Source: Micromonospora lutea
GTDB lineage: Bacteria > Actinomycetota > Actinomycetes > Mycobacteriales > Micromonosporaceae
Direction: 5' to 3'
Length of the DNA: 64,000 nt
Assembly (NCBI RefSeq): GCF_016863535.1
Contig: NZ_BOPB01000003.1
Coordinates: 62,001-126,000, forward strand
Below are positions 46,101 to 54,548 of this stretch, in pieces. Under the pieces are notes generated by a model. It had not been told where the DNA came from. It ran no database searches and was given only the letters and a program-made list of their open reading frames with translations. The position numbers were made by a program, and so were the translations under genes. The first letter of the stretch is position 1. Each line of letters begins with the position of its first letter.

Positions 46101-47748
46101 TGGTGCCGCCACTGGTCACCGCGAGCCGTTGGGCACCCGGCCGGCCGGTCAGCACGTCGGTGGCGCGGTCCCACACGAGTCGCGGGCGAAGCTCGGCGAA
46201 GGCGGTCGACGGGTAGCGGCCGGAGAGCATGTCCAGCACGGCGTGCAACGCGGAGTCGGGCAACTCGGCGAAGGGGGCGGCCCGACGGACGACGGTCGCC
46301 AGATCACCGACCCGCCACTCGTCCAGCGCGACCATCGCGACGACCTGCTGGGCGAGCACGTCCAGCGGGTTGCGGGGATGGTGCAGCTCTTCGATCGCGG
46401 CCTCACTCATCCGCTCGGCGACCACGGCACAGGAAAGCAGGTCACCCCGGTGCTTGGGCAGGACCACGCCCCGCGACACCGCGCCGACCTGGTGCCCGGC
46501 CCTACCGACCCGCTGGAGGCCGGCGGCCACGCTCGGCGGTGCCTCGATCTGCACGACCAGGTCGACCGCGCCCATGTCGATGCCGAGTTCGAGGCTGGAG
46601 GTGGCCACCACGGCCGGCAACCGGCCCGCCTTGAGCGCTTCCTCGATCTGCCGGCGTTCCTCCCGGGAGACGCTGCCGTGGTGCGCCCGGGCGATCAGCG
46701 GCGGGGCGATCAGCGGCGGGGCGCCGGACACCGCGCCGGCCTGGGCCATCATCTCGGCCGGTGGCCGAGCGGCCGGACCGGCCGTGGGCGGCGCCGAAGC
46801 CGCCTCGTCGGCGGCGAGTTCGTTGAGCCGGGCGCAGAGGCGTTCGGCGCTGCGTCGGGAGTTCGTGAAGACGATCGTCGAACGGTGCGCCCTGATCAGG
46901 GCGAGGACCCGTTCCTCGACGGCCGGCCAGATGGACGCCGTGCGGCCACCGGCGAGGTCGTCCTCCGGTGCCGCCTGCTCGTCGAGGCGGGTCATGTCCT
47001 CCACCGGCACCTGGACGCTGACCTCGATCGTCTTGGCGGTCACCGGAGCCACCACCTCGACCGGGCGGGCACCGCCGAGGAAGCGGGCGCATTCGTCCAG
47101 CGGCCGGACGGTGGCGGAGAGCCCGATGCGCTGCGCCGGGGCCGGCAGCAACTCGTCGAGTCGTTCCAGGGAGAGCGCCAGGTGGGCGCCGCGTTTGGTG
47201 CCGGCGACGGCGTGCACCTCGTCGACGATCACTGTCTCCACCCCGCGCAGCGAGTCCCGTGCCGCCGAGGTGAGCAGCAGGAACAGCGACTCCGGCGTGG
47301 TGATCAGGATGTCTGGCGGGGTCCGGGCGAAGGCCCGCCGCTCGTTCGCGGGGGTGTCACCGGTACGCATCCCGACGGTGATGTCCGGCGGGGGCAGGTC
47401 GAGTCGGGCGGCGGCGTGCCGGATACCGGTGAGGGGAGCACGGAGGTTGCGTTCGACGTCGACCGCGAGTGCCTTGAGGGGGCTGACGTAGAGCACCCGA
47501 CAGCGCCGCCGAGGGTCGGTCGGGACTGTCTCGCGGGACAGCCGGTCGAGTGACCACAGGAACGCGGCGAGGGTCTTGCCGGAGCCGGTGGGTGCCACGA
47601 CCAGGGCGTGTCGGTCGGCAGCGATCGCGTTCCACGCGCCTGCCTGCGCTGCCGTCGGCGCGGCGAACGCCGCGGCGAACCACTCCCGGGTCGCCGCGCC
47701 GAACCGGGAGAGCACCTGCTCACCGGGGGCCGTGCTGGAATCCGCCAC
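43165..47748 (-). CDS. lhr: ATP-dependent helicase Lhr
   Basis: A 1527-residue superfamily-2 3'-5' DNA helicase, the full-length Lhr type. The N-terminal RecA domains carry Walker A APTGSGKT (about residues 52-59) and the Walker B box VDEVHAVAG; the motif VI region is QRVGRAGHQ. A winged helix and a beta-barrel follow, and the C-terminal about 600 residues include the domains found only in long Lhr proteins, which in other bacteria confer uracil-DNA or RNA-related activity. It belongs to DNA repair. The GTG at 47748 follows a minus-strand CAGGAT by 6 nt. Confidence 0.95.
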   Translation of the reverse strand: MADSSTAPGEQVLSRFGAATREWFAAAFAAPTAAQAGAWNAIAADRHALVVAPTGSGKTLAAFLWSLDRLSRETVPTDPRRRCRVLYVSPLKALAVDVERNLRAPLTGIRHAAARLDLPPPDITVGMRTGDTPANERRAFARTPPDILITTPESLFLLLTSAARDSLRGVETVIVDEVHAVAGTKRGAHLALSLERLDELLPAPAQRIGLSATVRPLDECARFLGGARPVEVVAPVTAKTIEVSVQVPVEDMTRLDEQAAPEDDLAGGRTASIWPAVEERVLALIRAHRSTIVFTNSRRSAERLCARLNELAADEAASAPPTAGPAARPPAEMMAQAGAVSGAPPLIAPPLIARAHHGSVSREERRQIEEALKAGRLPAVVATSSLELGIDMGAVDLVVQIEAPPSVAAGLQRVGRAGHQVGAVSRGVVLPKHRGDLLSCAVVAERMSEAAIEELHHPRNPLDVLAQQVVAMVALDEWRVGDLATVVRRAAPFAELPDSALHAVLDMLSGRYPSTAFAELRPRLVWDRATDVLTGRPGAQRLAVTSGGTIPDRGLFGVFLAGAERAARVGELDEEMVYESRVGDVFLLGSSSWRIEEITPDRVLVSPAPGQAAKMPFWKGDQPGRPVELGRAIGARLRALLRQDAGEATATLRATGLDDWAAGNLLTYLHEQRAATRALPDDRTVVVERFRDELGDWRLAVHSVLGARVNAPWALAIGRRLTERYGVDAQVMPADDGIVIRLPDTADTPPGPEVVTFDPEEIAQVVEESVGTSALFAARFRECAARSLLLPRRDPRRRQPLWQQRQRAAQLLDVAREYADFPVTLEAARECLQDVFDLPALTEVMRDLAGRRVRLVEVESARPSPFARSLLFGYVGAFLYEGDAPLAERRAAALTLDSALLGELLGRVDLRELLDPAVLAETERQLRWLTPQRRTRDAEDVIELLRQLGDLSTAELAERGASEAWLTDLAAARRVLPVRIAGQERWVGVEDAARLRDALGVALPVGVAEAYLEPVADPLGDLVARYARTHAPFTAAGCAARFGLGVFVVEQALRRLAATGRVVSGEFTPDTAGTQWCDVEVLRLLRRRSLAALRREIEPVPPRALATFLPRWQQVGSSARGVEAVAATIEQLQGASVPASALERLVLPARVADYSPAQLDELCASGEVLWAGAGPISGGDGWVSLAYADSAPLLLPPPDETLARTPLHDAVLDALDDGQAMFFRPLADRVGATDDAELTAVIWDLVWAGQLTNDTLAPLRALLGGGGAHRARPAAARSRYRRPGRVALPSRGGPPTVAGRWSRLPARDTDPTRRAAALADVLLERHGVLTRGAVVAEQVAGGFAAVYPVLAAMEERGAARRGYFVDGLGAAQFAVPGAVDRIRAGAEPLDGVRRPGGSSVVLAATDPANPYGAALPWPDRAIDSGDATSPPVTGHRAGRKAGALVVLVEGELALYVERGGRTLLSFTDDADALGAAGKALADAVHSGALGPISVERADGESVRSSPLRDALTAAGFRTTPRGLRLRA

Positions 47749-47929
47749 GAACCCATCCTGCCCCCGGGTACCGACATTCGTGCACCGCGCACTCGGGTGC
47801 GGTATGTCTTGTTAAGACCTTAAGGGCGACTTGCTCCTAGAATCCGTTAAGTCTTACTTAACTGCTTGCTCTTGATGGGCAACCTAAAGTAACTTCACCC
47901 GGGTCGTCGCGAGCCGTGGAGGGAGTCGG
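47749..47929. promoter_or_regulatory. AT-rich divergent promoter with TTAAG/CTTAA inverted repeats
   Basis: This 181-nt gap is clearly less GC-rich than its surroundings. It holds TTAAG-N2-CTTAA at 47812-47823 and GTTAAG-N5-CTTAAC at 47846-47862, two related inverted repeats about 35 bp apart, plus a possible -10 TAGAAT at 47838-47843. They look like operators for an unidentified regulator of the gene at 47930. Confidence 0.5.
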
Positions 47930-48310
47930 ATGGCCGTCGAGGAGCGGAGTGCGGGGTTTGGCACTGACGTCCTGATCCGCAAGGTCGACAGCCATGTCAC
48001 CGCCCTGCGTGCCGGGCTGCACGGTCCGGATCTCGAACTGGCCGAGCGGCTCGCCAGCTGCCTACGCGAGCTGGTCCTCTCCACCGCGCAGGCCAGCGCC
48101 GCCGACCGGGCCCAGGTGCGGGCCGCGGTGCACTACTTCGTCCTGCGTCGCGAGAGCCGTGGCCGGTTGTTGTCCGTGCGCTCGCTGGCCGCCGCCCAGC
48201 GACTGGTCAACCGGGCCGCGTCGCAACTGGGCCGGCAGGATCTGGTCGTCGAGGGGCGCCCGGGCCGCGGCAGCGGAAGCGCCGCCACGGACGTCGCTAC
48301 GCACAGCTGA
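47930..48310 (+). CDS. Small helical cytoplasmic protein, unknown function
   Basis: A 126-residue protein, mostly predicted helix, with LIRKVDSHVTALRAGLHGPD, ASAADRAQVRAAVHYFVLRR and a Gly/Ser-rich tail. No family recognised. The ATG at 47930 has GGAGGGAG about 5 nt upstream. The gene stands alone, after an AT-rich promoter with palindromes and before the mrp operon (148-nt gap). Confidence 0.72.
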   Translation: MAVEERSAGFGTDVLIRKVDSHVTALRAGLHGPDLELAERLASCLRELVLSTAQASAADRAQVRAAVHYFVLRRESRGRLLSVRSLAAAQRLVNRAASQLGRQDLVVEGRPGRGSGSAATDVATHS

Positions 48311-48458
48311 TTCGGTCAGCACCCCTGGTTCGCCGCATTGACGGCGAAAGTGTGTTCATTTCAGGAAAAGCACCCATAGCGCGCTGAACTGTCGTCTGAT
48401 CGCTGCTAGGTGCCCCAACCCCCGTGGGGCGTCTCGGCCACCTCGACCGGGAGCGCGC

Positions 48459-51296
48459 GTGCTCGTACTGCTGATCCTGCACCTCGTGGCGGCCATTGTG
48501 GCGCCGCTGCTGGTACGCCGGTGGGGTCCGCGCGCCTGTTACCTGCTGGCGTTGGTGCCGGCGGCGGCCTTCGGCTGGGCGTTGGTACGCACACCCGACG
48601 TGGCCCACGGCGGTGCGGTGGTCGAGACGTACCCGTGGATCCCGGACCTCGGGCTGGACCTGGCTCTGCGGATGACCACCCTGTCGTGGCTGATGACCCT
48701 GCTGATCGGCGGCGTGGGCGCGTTGATACTCGTCTACAGCGCTCGGTACTTCCCGCCGGACGCGCTCGGCAACTCGCGGTTCGCGGGCGTGCTGGTCGCC
48801 TTCGCCGGGGCGATGCTCGGCCTGGTTCTCGCCGACGACCTGCTGCTGCTCTACGTCTGCTGGGAACTCACCACGGTCTTTTCGTACCTGCTGATCGGCC
48901 ACAGCACCGAGCGGCGGTCGAGCCGCTGGGCGGCCGTCCAGGCGCTGACCGTGACCACCTTCGGTGGCCTGGCCATGCTGGTCGGGTTCCTCATGCTCGG
49001 CCACCACGCCGGCACCTACCGCTGGTCGGAGCTGGCGCAGCAACCGTTGCCCGGCGGGGCGTACCTGGTCGTCGCGGTTCTGCTGATCCTGCTCGGCGCG
49101 TTGTCCAAGTCGGCGGTGCTGCCGTTCACCTCGTGGCTGCCGGTGGCGATGGCCGCACCGACGCCGGTCAGCGCGTACCTGCACGCGGCGGCGATGGTGA
49201 AGGCCGGCGTCTACCTGCTCGGCCTGCTCGGCCCGGTGCTCGCGGTGGTCGGTCCGTGGCGGCCGGTGGTGTTGGTCGCCGGCCTGGCCACCATGCTGGT
49301 CGGCGGCTGGGCGGCGCTGCGGCAGACCGACCTGAAGTTGCTGCTGGCGTACGGCACGGTCAGCCAACTCGGCCTGCTGACCGTGGTCGTCGGGATGGGC
49401 ACCGCGGACGCCGCGCTCGCCGGTGCGGCCATGCTGCTGGCTCACGCGTTGTTCAAGGCGGCGCTGTTCCTCGTGGTCGGCGTGATCGACCACGGCGCCG
49501 GCACCCGGGACCTGCGCCAGTTGTCCGGGCTGGGGCGTACCGCTCCGGTGCTGACCGGGGTGGCCGTGCTCGCCGCCGCCTCGATGGCCGGACTGCCACC
49601 CCTGCTCGGCTTCGTCGCCAAGGAGGCCGTGTTCGCCGCCTTCACCGATCAGCCACTGGTGCTGGCGGTGCTCGTCGCCGGCACCGTGCTCACGGTGGCG
49701 TACAGCATCAGGTTCGTCTGGGGTGGCTTCGCCACCCGCCCCGGTGTCGCCACCACGGATCTGGGACGGATCGCACCGTCGCTGCTGGTCCCGCCGGCTC
49801 TGCTGGCGGTCGTCGGGCTGGTCACCGGTCCGGCAGCGGGAGCGTTGGATCACCTGCTCCGCCCGGACGCCGAACTCTTCGGCACCGTCGGGGAACATCT
49901 GGCCCTGTGGCACGGCCTCACCCCGGCGCTCGGTCTGTCCGCGCTGGTTCTGGTGGGTGGCGCGGCGATGTTCGCGCTGCGGGGCCCGCTGGCCCCGGTG
50001 CTGGCCAGGCTGCGTTCGCCGGTCACCGGCCACCAGGGGTACGAGTGGATCACGCATGGCTTCGACCGGGTCGCGGTGGACGTCACCAGCGTCACCCAGC
50101 GCGGGTCGCTGCCGCAGTACCTCGGTCTCATCCTGATCGTCCTGGCCGCCGTGCCGGGTGGGGCGCTCTTCCTCGTCCGGCCCTGGGAGCAGCCGCTGGA
50201 CCTGTGGGCCACCCCCGCACAGCCGGTGGTGCTCCTGGTGGTCTGCGTTGCCGCGCTGCTCGCGGTGACCGCCACCCGGCGACTGACCGCGATGCTCCTG
50301 GTCGGCGTGACCGGTTACGGCACTGCCATGTTGTTCGTGCTCTACGGCGCACCCGACCTGGCGCTGACCCAGTTCCTCGTGGAGACGATGACCATCGCGA
50401 TCTTCGTGCTGGTGCTGCGTCGGCTGCCCGAGCGGTTCTCGATGCGGCCGTTGCGGCGCAGTCGCTGGATCCGACGGGCCATCGGGGCGGTCGTCGGTAC
50501 GACCGTGGCCGCGCTGGCCGTCGGGGCTGCGGCGGCCCGGCAGGCGCGCTCCATCTCCGAGGACTTTCCGCGCTTGGCGGTGGAGGAGGGGCACGGGCGC
50601 AACGTGGTCAACGTGACCCTGGTGGACATCCGCGCCTGGGACACCCTGGGAGAGATGGCGGTGCTGGTGGCTGCCGCCACCGGAGTGGCGAGTCTGGTTT
50701 TCCTCCAGTCCCGCACCGGGCCCCGTCCCCGTCGACGGGAGGTCGTCGAGGACGAGACACCCGCGGGCCGGGCGGTCTGGCTGCGCGGCGGGGTCACGCT
50801 GCACCAGCGGCAACGGTCGATCGTGCTGGAGGTGATCACCCGGCTGATCTCCCACACCGCGGTGCTCTTCTCCCTCTACCTGCTCTTCTCCGGGCACAAC
50901 GCACCCGGCGGCGGTTTCGCCGGTGGGCTGGTGGCCAGCCTCGCGCTGGCCATGCGGTACCTCGCCGGTGGCCGGTACGAGTTGGTCGAGGCGGCGCCGA
51001 TCGGTGCCGGCACGGTGCTCGGTGCCGGCATGGTGCTCGCGGTCGGCAGCGGGGTGGTCTCCCTGATCCTCGGGGGTGCCGTGCTGGAGAGCACCATCAT
51101 CGACCTGTGGCTGCCGTTGATCGGTCACTTCTACCTGGTCACCTCCCTCTTCTTCGACGTCGGCGTGTACCTGGTGGTGATCGGGCTGGCGCTCGACGTG
51201 CTGCGCAGCCTCGGTGCCGAGGTGGACCGGCACATCGAGACCGGCGGTGGGGTCGGGGGCGGGCTGGCCGGTCGACGAGGGGAGGCGCAGCCATGA
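48459..51296 (+). CDS. mrpA: Mrp Na+/H+ antiporter subunit A fused to B
   Basis: A 945-residue integral membrane protein related to NuoL. The N-terminal half has the proton-pumping antiporter domain with LLYVCWELTTVFSYLLIG and LPVAMAAPTPVSAYLHAAAMVKAGVYL (the conserved Lys is present). The C-terminal part carries the MnhB domain (SLYLLFSGHNAPGGGFAGGL from about residue 805), so subunits A and B are one protein, as in other actinobacteria. The complex exchanges Na+ (or K+/Li+) for H+ in alkali and salt tolerance. GTG at 48459; the stop overlaps mrpC (ATGA). Confidence 0.94.
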   Translation: MLVLLILHLVAAIVAPLLVRRWGPRACYLLALVPAAAFGWALVRTPDVAHGGAVVETYPWIPDLGLDLALRMTTLSWLMTLLIGGVGALILVYSARYFPPDALGNSRFAGVLVAFAGAMLGLVLADDLLLLYVCWELTTVFSYLLIGHSTERRSSRWAAVQALTVTTFGGLAMLVGFLMLGHHAGTYRWSELAQQPLPGGAYLVVAVLLILLGALSKSAVLPFTSWLPVAMAAPTPVSAYLHAAAMVKAGVYLLGLLGPVLAVVGPWRPVVLVAGLATMLVGGWAALRQTDLKLLLAYGTVSQLGLLTVVVGMGTADAALAGAAMLLAHALFKAALFLVVGVIDHGAGTRDLRQLSGLGRTAPVLTGVAVLAAASMAGLPPLLGFVAKEAVFAAFTDQPLVLAVLVAGTVLTVAYSIRFVWGGFATRPGVATTDLGRIAPSLLVPPALLAVVGLVTGPAAGALDHLLRPDAELFGTVGEHLALWHGLTPALGLSALVLVGGAAMFALRGPLAPVLARLRSPVTGHQGYEWITHGFDRVAVDVTSVTQRGSLPQYLGLILIVLAAVPGGALFLVRPWEQPLDLWATPAQPVVLLVVCVAALLAVTATRRLTAMLLVGVTGYGTAMLFVLYGAPDLALTQFLVETMTIAIFVLVLRRLPERFSMRPLRRSRWIRRAIGAVVGTTVAALAVGAAAARQARSISEDFPRLAVEEGHGRNVVNVTLVDIRAWDTLGEMAVLVAAATGVASLVFLQSRTGPRPRRREVVEDETPAGRAVWLRGGVTLHQRQRSIVLEVITRLISHTAVLFSLYLLFSGHNAPGGGFAGGLVASLALAMRYLAGGRYELVEAAPIGAGTVLGAGMVLAVGSGVVSLILGGAVLESTIIDLWLPLIGHFYLVTSLFFDVGVYLVVIGLALDVLRSLGAEVDRHIETGGGVGGGLAGRRGEAQP

Positions 51297-51754
51297 GCGC
51301 CGGAGCCAACCTGGTCTCCTTCGTCACGATCGGCGTGCTCGTCGGCTGCGGCGTGACCCTGTTGCTGGAACGCAGCCTGAGTCGGATCCTGCTCGGCGTC
51401 GTCCTGATCGGCAACGGCGTCAACCTGTTGATCGTCTTCGGCGGCCGGAGCGGGGAAGCGCCGGTGGTCGGCATCAGTGACGAGGCCGCGATGAGTGACG
51501 CGTTGCCCCAGGCCATGGTGCTCACCGCCATCGTGATCACCTTCGGCTTGACCGCCTTCCTGCTGGCCATCAGCTACCGCAGTTGGTACCTGAACGGCGA
51601 CGACGAGGTCCCGGACGACCTTGAGGACCAGGAGATCGTCCGCCGGGCCGCTCGGCGCGAGGTGTCCGCCACCGACCTGGCCACCGAACCGGCGGCCGAT
51701 GACCCGGAGCAGATCGACGCGCCGGCCCCACCCCGAGGGGAGGGCCGGGAATGA
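51293..51754 (+). CDS. mrpC: Mrp antiporter subunit C
   Basis: A 153-residue NuoK-like subunit with three helices (FVTIGVLVGCGVTLLL, ILLGVVLIGNGVNLLIV, MVLTAIVITFGLTAFLLAIS); the DALPQAMVLTAIVI motif is diagnostic. It has a hydrophilic acidic tail of about 50 residues. GGGGAGG lies upstream of the ATG. Its stop overlaps the start of a 14-codon ORF rather than that of mrpD. Confidence 0.94.
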   Translation: MSAGANLVSFVTIGVLVGCGVTLLLERSLSRILLGVVLIGNGVNLLIVFGGRSGEAPVVGISDEAAMSDALPQAMVLTAIVITFGLTAFLLAISYRSWYLNGDDEVPDDLEDQEIVRRAARREVSATDLATEPAADDPEQIDAPAPPRGEGRE

Positions 51755-51795
51755 GCCGGTACGCGCGGACCACGTCGGACCGGTGGTGGCGATGA
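51751..51795 (+). CDS. 14-codon relay ORF between mrpC and mrpD
   Basis: The ATG at 51751 overlaps the mrpC stop (ATGA) and the TGA at 51793-51795 overlaps the mrpD ATG (again ATGA). The frame encodes MSRYARTTSDRWWR. GAGGGGAGGG is just upstream of its ATG, whereas mrpD itself lacks a ribosome-binding site. It may carry re-initiating ribosomes from mrpC to mrpD; whether the peptide has a role is unknown. Confidence 0.45.
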   Translation: MSRYARTTSDRWWR

Positions 51796-53294
51796 GTACG
51801 CTCGTGCCGCTGCCGGTGGTGCTACCCCTGGTGGGCGCCGCGTTGACCCTGCTGCTGGGCGGCCGGCCGCAGGCCCAGCGGGCGGTCAGCGTGGGCTGCC
51901 TCAGCGCGAGCCTGGTGGTGGCGACGGTGCTGCTGGTGCAGGCGTACCGGCAGGGACCGCTGGTGGCGCAGATCGGCGGCTGGCCGGCGCCGGTGGGCAT
52001 CGTGCTCGTCGCCGACCAACTTGCCGCGCTGATGCTGGTGGTCTCCTCGGCGGTGATCCTCTGCGTGCTGCTGTACTCGATCGGGCAGGGGCAGGCCGAA
52101 ACCGGGGAGAGCACCCCGGTGGCGATCTTCCACCCCACCTATCTGGTGCTGACCGCCGGTGTGTGCAACGCGTTCCTCGCCGGTGACCTGTTCAACCTCT
52201 TCGTCGGCTTCGAGATGCTGCTCGCCGCGAGCTTCGTCCTGATCACCCTCAACGGCACCCGGCTGCGCATCCGCACCGGCTCCACCTACGTCATGGTCAA
52301 CATCCTGGCGTCGATGATCTTTCTGATCTCGGTGGGCCTGGTCTACGCGGCCACCGGCACGCTCAACCTGGCACAGCTCGCCGCGCGGCTGGACGCGCTG
52401 CCGGACGGCGTACGCCTGAGTCTTCAACTGATCCTGCTGGTGGCCTTCGGTATCAAGGCGGCGGTCTTCCCGCTGTCCGCCTGGCTGCCGGACAGTTATC
52501 CGACGGCCCCCGCCCCGGTCACCGCGGTCTTCGCCGGCCTGCTCACCAAGGTCGGCGTGTACGCGATCATCCGGACCCAGACCCTGCTCTTCCCGGGGCA
52601 GCAGGCCGACGAACTGCTGCTGGTGGCGGCCGGGCTGACCATGCTGGTCGGCATCCTCGGCGCGGTGGCCCAGTCGGACATCAAGCGGTTGCTGTCGTTC
52701 ACGCTGGTCAGCCACATCGGCTACATGATCTTCGGGGTGGGTTTGAGCACGGCCGCTGGCCTGGTCGGCGCGATCTTCTACGTGGTCCACCACATCACCA
52801 TCCAGACCACCCTGTTCCTGATCGCCGGACTGGTCGAGCAGCGGACCGGCAGCACCGATCTGCGCCGCCTCGGCGGACTCGCTCGGATGGCACCCATGGT
52901 GGGTGTGCTCTTCTTCGTCTCGGCGATGAACCTGGCGGGCATCCCGCCCTTCTCCGGCTTCCTGGGCAAGCTCGGCCTGCTGCGAGCCGGGGTGGCCGTG
53001 GGCGGACCCCTGCCCTGGACGCTGGTGGCCGTGGGCACCGCGACCAGCCTGCTCACCCTCTACGTGGCGAGCCGGGTGTGGAACATCGCCTTCTGGCGCT
53101 CCCCCTGCGAGTCGCGCCCGTCGACCCCACCACTGCCGGCGCTGATGGTCGGCGCCACGGTCGCGCTGGTCGTGGTCGGGGTGGGGCTGACCGTGGTGGC
53201 GGGTCCGCTGTTCGAGTACACCGGGCAGGCAGCCACGGATCTGATCGAACGCACCCCGTACGTGCGCGCCGTCCTGCCCGGCGGGGCGTCATGA
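51792..53294 (+). CDS. mrpD: Mrp antiporter subunit D
   Basis: A 500-residue NuoN/M-like subunit with about fourteen helices. Typical are LFNLFVGFEMLLAASFVLIT, FPLSAWLPDSYPTAPAPVTA (TrypProton_antipo motif with conserved Lys before it) and SDIKRLLSFTLVSHIGYMIF. It pairs with MrpA in cation/proton exchange. The ATG at 51792 lies in a 4-nt overlap with the relay ORF, without its own Shine-Dalgarno. The stop overlaps mrpE (ATGA). Confidence 0.94.
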   Translation: MSTLVPLPVVLPLVGAALTLLLGGRPQAQRAVSVGCLSASLVVATVLLVQAYRQGPLVAQIGGWPAPVGIVLVADQLAALMLVVSSAVILCVLLYSIGQGQAETGESTPVAIFHPTYLVLTAGVCNAFLAGDLFNLFVGFEMLLAASFVLITLNGTRLRIRTGSTYVMVNILASMIFLISVGLVYAATGTLNLAQLAARLDALPDGVRLSLQLILLVAFGIKAAVFPLSAWLPDSYPTAPAPVTAVFAGLLTKVGVYAIIRTQTLLFPGQQADELLLVAAGLTMLVGILGAVAQSDIKRLLSFTLVSHIGYMIFGVGLSTAAGLVGAIFYVVHHITIQTTLFLIAGLVEQRTGSTDLRRLGGLARMAPMVGVLFFVSAMNLAGIPPFSGFLGKLGLLRAGVAVGGPLPWTLVAVGTATSLLTLYVASRVWNIAFWRSPCESRPSTPPLPALMVGATVALVVVGVGLTVVAGPLFEYTGQAATDLIERTPYVRAVLPGGAS

Positions 53295-53878
53295 CGGCGC
53301 CGGGCGCAGTGCCGCCGGACCGGCGGACCCGCTTCGGCCGATGGCGTGACCAGATGATCGCCTACGGCTGGCTGGTGCTGGCCTGGAACCTGTTCTGGGG
53401 GGAGTTCACCTGGGGCAATCTGCTGGGCGGGCTGCTGATCGCCGCCGTGGTGCTGCTGTTCTTCCCACTGCCGCCAGTGACCTTCCACGGTCGGCTGCGA
53501 CTGTGGGGTGTGCTGGCGTTCGGCAGCCGATTCGTCGTCGAGCTGGTCCGAGCCAGCGCCCACGTCGCCCGGATCGCGGTGCAGCCCGGCTTCACGCCCC
53601 GTTCGGCCATCATCGCGGTCCGGCTGCGCGTGCCCACCGACCTCAACCTGGCCCTCACCGCCGAGGCGCTCTCCCTGGTGCCCGGCACGTTGATCGTGGA
53701 GGTGGACCGGGACGCCGGAATCCTCTACGTGCACGTGCTCGACGTACGCGGCCCCGCCGCCCTCGCCGCCAGCCGTGAGCAGATCCGTGACCTGGAGCAG
53801 CGGATCGTCGCGGCGGTCGGCTCAGACGACGAACTGCGCCTGGTGCGTACCGGAACCGTAGCCAAGGAGCCACCGTGA
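53291..53878 (+). CDS. mrpE: Mrp antiporter subunit E
   Basis: A 195-residue MnhE-type subunit. Two hydrophobic helices (AYGWLVLAWNLFWGEFTWGN, LLGGLLIAAVVLLFFPLPP) are followed by a cytoplasmic domain with TAEALSLVPGTLIVEVDRDA, characteristic of MrpE. It stabilises the assembled complex. 4-nt overlaps on both sides. Confidence 0.93.
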   Translation: MTAPGAVPPDRRTRFGRWRDQMIAYGWLVLAWNLFWGEFTWGNLLGGLLIAAVVLLFFPLPPVTFHGRLRLWGVLAFGSRFVVELVRASAHVARIAVQPGFTPRSAIIAVRLRVPTDLNLALTAEALSLVPGTLIVEVDRDAGILYVHVLDVRGPAALAASREQIRDLEQRIVAAVGSDDELRLVRTGTVAKEPP

Positions 53879-54138
53879 CCACCTTCCTCGTCATCACCCT
53901 GACCAGCCTGCTGTCGATGACCGCCCTGCTCGCCCTCGTCCGCCTCTATCGGGGCCCGTCGCTGCTGGACCGGGTCGTCGCCGCCGACATGCTGCTGGCC
54001 ACCATGGTCGGCGCCGTCGGCGCGGAGGCGGCGGTCAACCGGCACGCCACCACCCTGCCGGTGCTGGTGGTGCTCGGCCTGCTCGGTTTCGTCGGATCCG
54101 TGTCGCTGGCCCGGTTCGCCGTGCGGGACCGACCGTGA
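53875..54138 (+). CDS. mrpF: Mrp antiporter subunit F
   Basis: An 87-residue three-helix protein with the MrpF signature YRGPSLLDRVVAADMLLATM. It has a GTG start in a GTGA overlap with mrpE, and the stop overlaps mrpG. MrpF carries a conserved Asp needed for Na+/bile export in other species (DRVVAAD here). Confidence 0.93.
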   Translation: MTTFLVITLTSLLSMTALLALVRLYRGPSLLDRVVAADMLLATMVGAVGAEAAVNRHATTLPVLVVLGLLGFVGSVSLARFAVRDRP

Positions 54139-54470
54139 CACTGGGTACCGTCGCCGACTGGCTGGGCGCGGTCAGCCTGATCGCGGGTGCGCTGCTGAGC
54201 CTGGCCGCCGCCATCGGGGTGCTGCGCTTCCCGGACACGTTGAGCCGGATGCACGCGGCCACCAAGCCACAGGTTCTCGGCGTGCTGCTCCTGCTGCTGG
54301 GCGTGGGTTTCCGGCTGCGCAGCCCCGCCGACCTGGGCATGGTGGTGCTCATCGGGATCTTTCAACTGGCTACCGCTCCAGTGGCCGCGCAGATGATCGG
54401 CCGGGCCGCGTACCGCGCCGGGCGGGTTGACCGGCGCCTGCTCGACGCCGACGAACTCGCTGACCGCTGA
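54135..54470 (+). CDS. mrpG: Mrp antiporter subunit G
   Basis: A 111-residue three-helix subunit with IGVLRFPDTLSRMHAATKPQ, the MnhG/PhaG signature. GTG start in a GTGA overlap with mrpF. Last gene of the mrp operon; no strong terminator hairpin follows before the promoter at 54537. Confidence 0.93.
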   Translation: MTLGTVADWLGAVSLIAGALLSLAAAIGVLRFPDTLSRMHAATKPQVLGVLLLLLGVGFRLRSPADLGMVVLIGIFQLATAPVAAQMIGRAAYRAGRVDRRLLDADELADR

Positions 54471-54536
54471 ACGTGCTCTCCGCTCGGGCGGACACAATCA
54501 GTACGCACTCGCGCCCGGCCCGGGTCCCGACCCCGG

Positions 54537-54542
54537 TAGAAT
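54537..54542 (+). promoter_or_regulatory. -10 box TAGAAT of the leader ORF / CorC operon
   Basis: TAGAAT ends 6 nt before an ATG at 54549, the same spacing as the leaderless promoters elsewhere in this window. Transcription would start at or next to that ATG. Confidence 0.6.
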
Positions 54543-54548
54543 GACCGC

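Noticed and set aside
48297..51233. A 978-codon open frame antisense to mrpA
   Set aside because: Composition is dominated by Gln/His/Arg/Asp repeats typical of the antisense of hydrophobic GC-rich membrane genes; no start signal.
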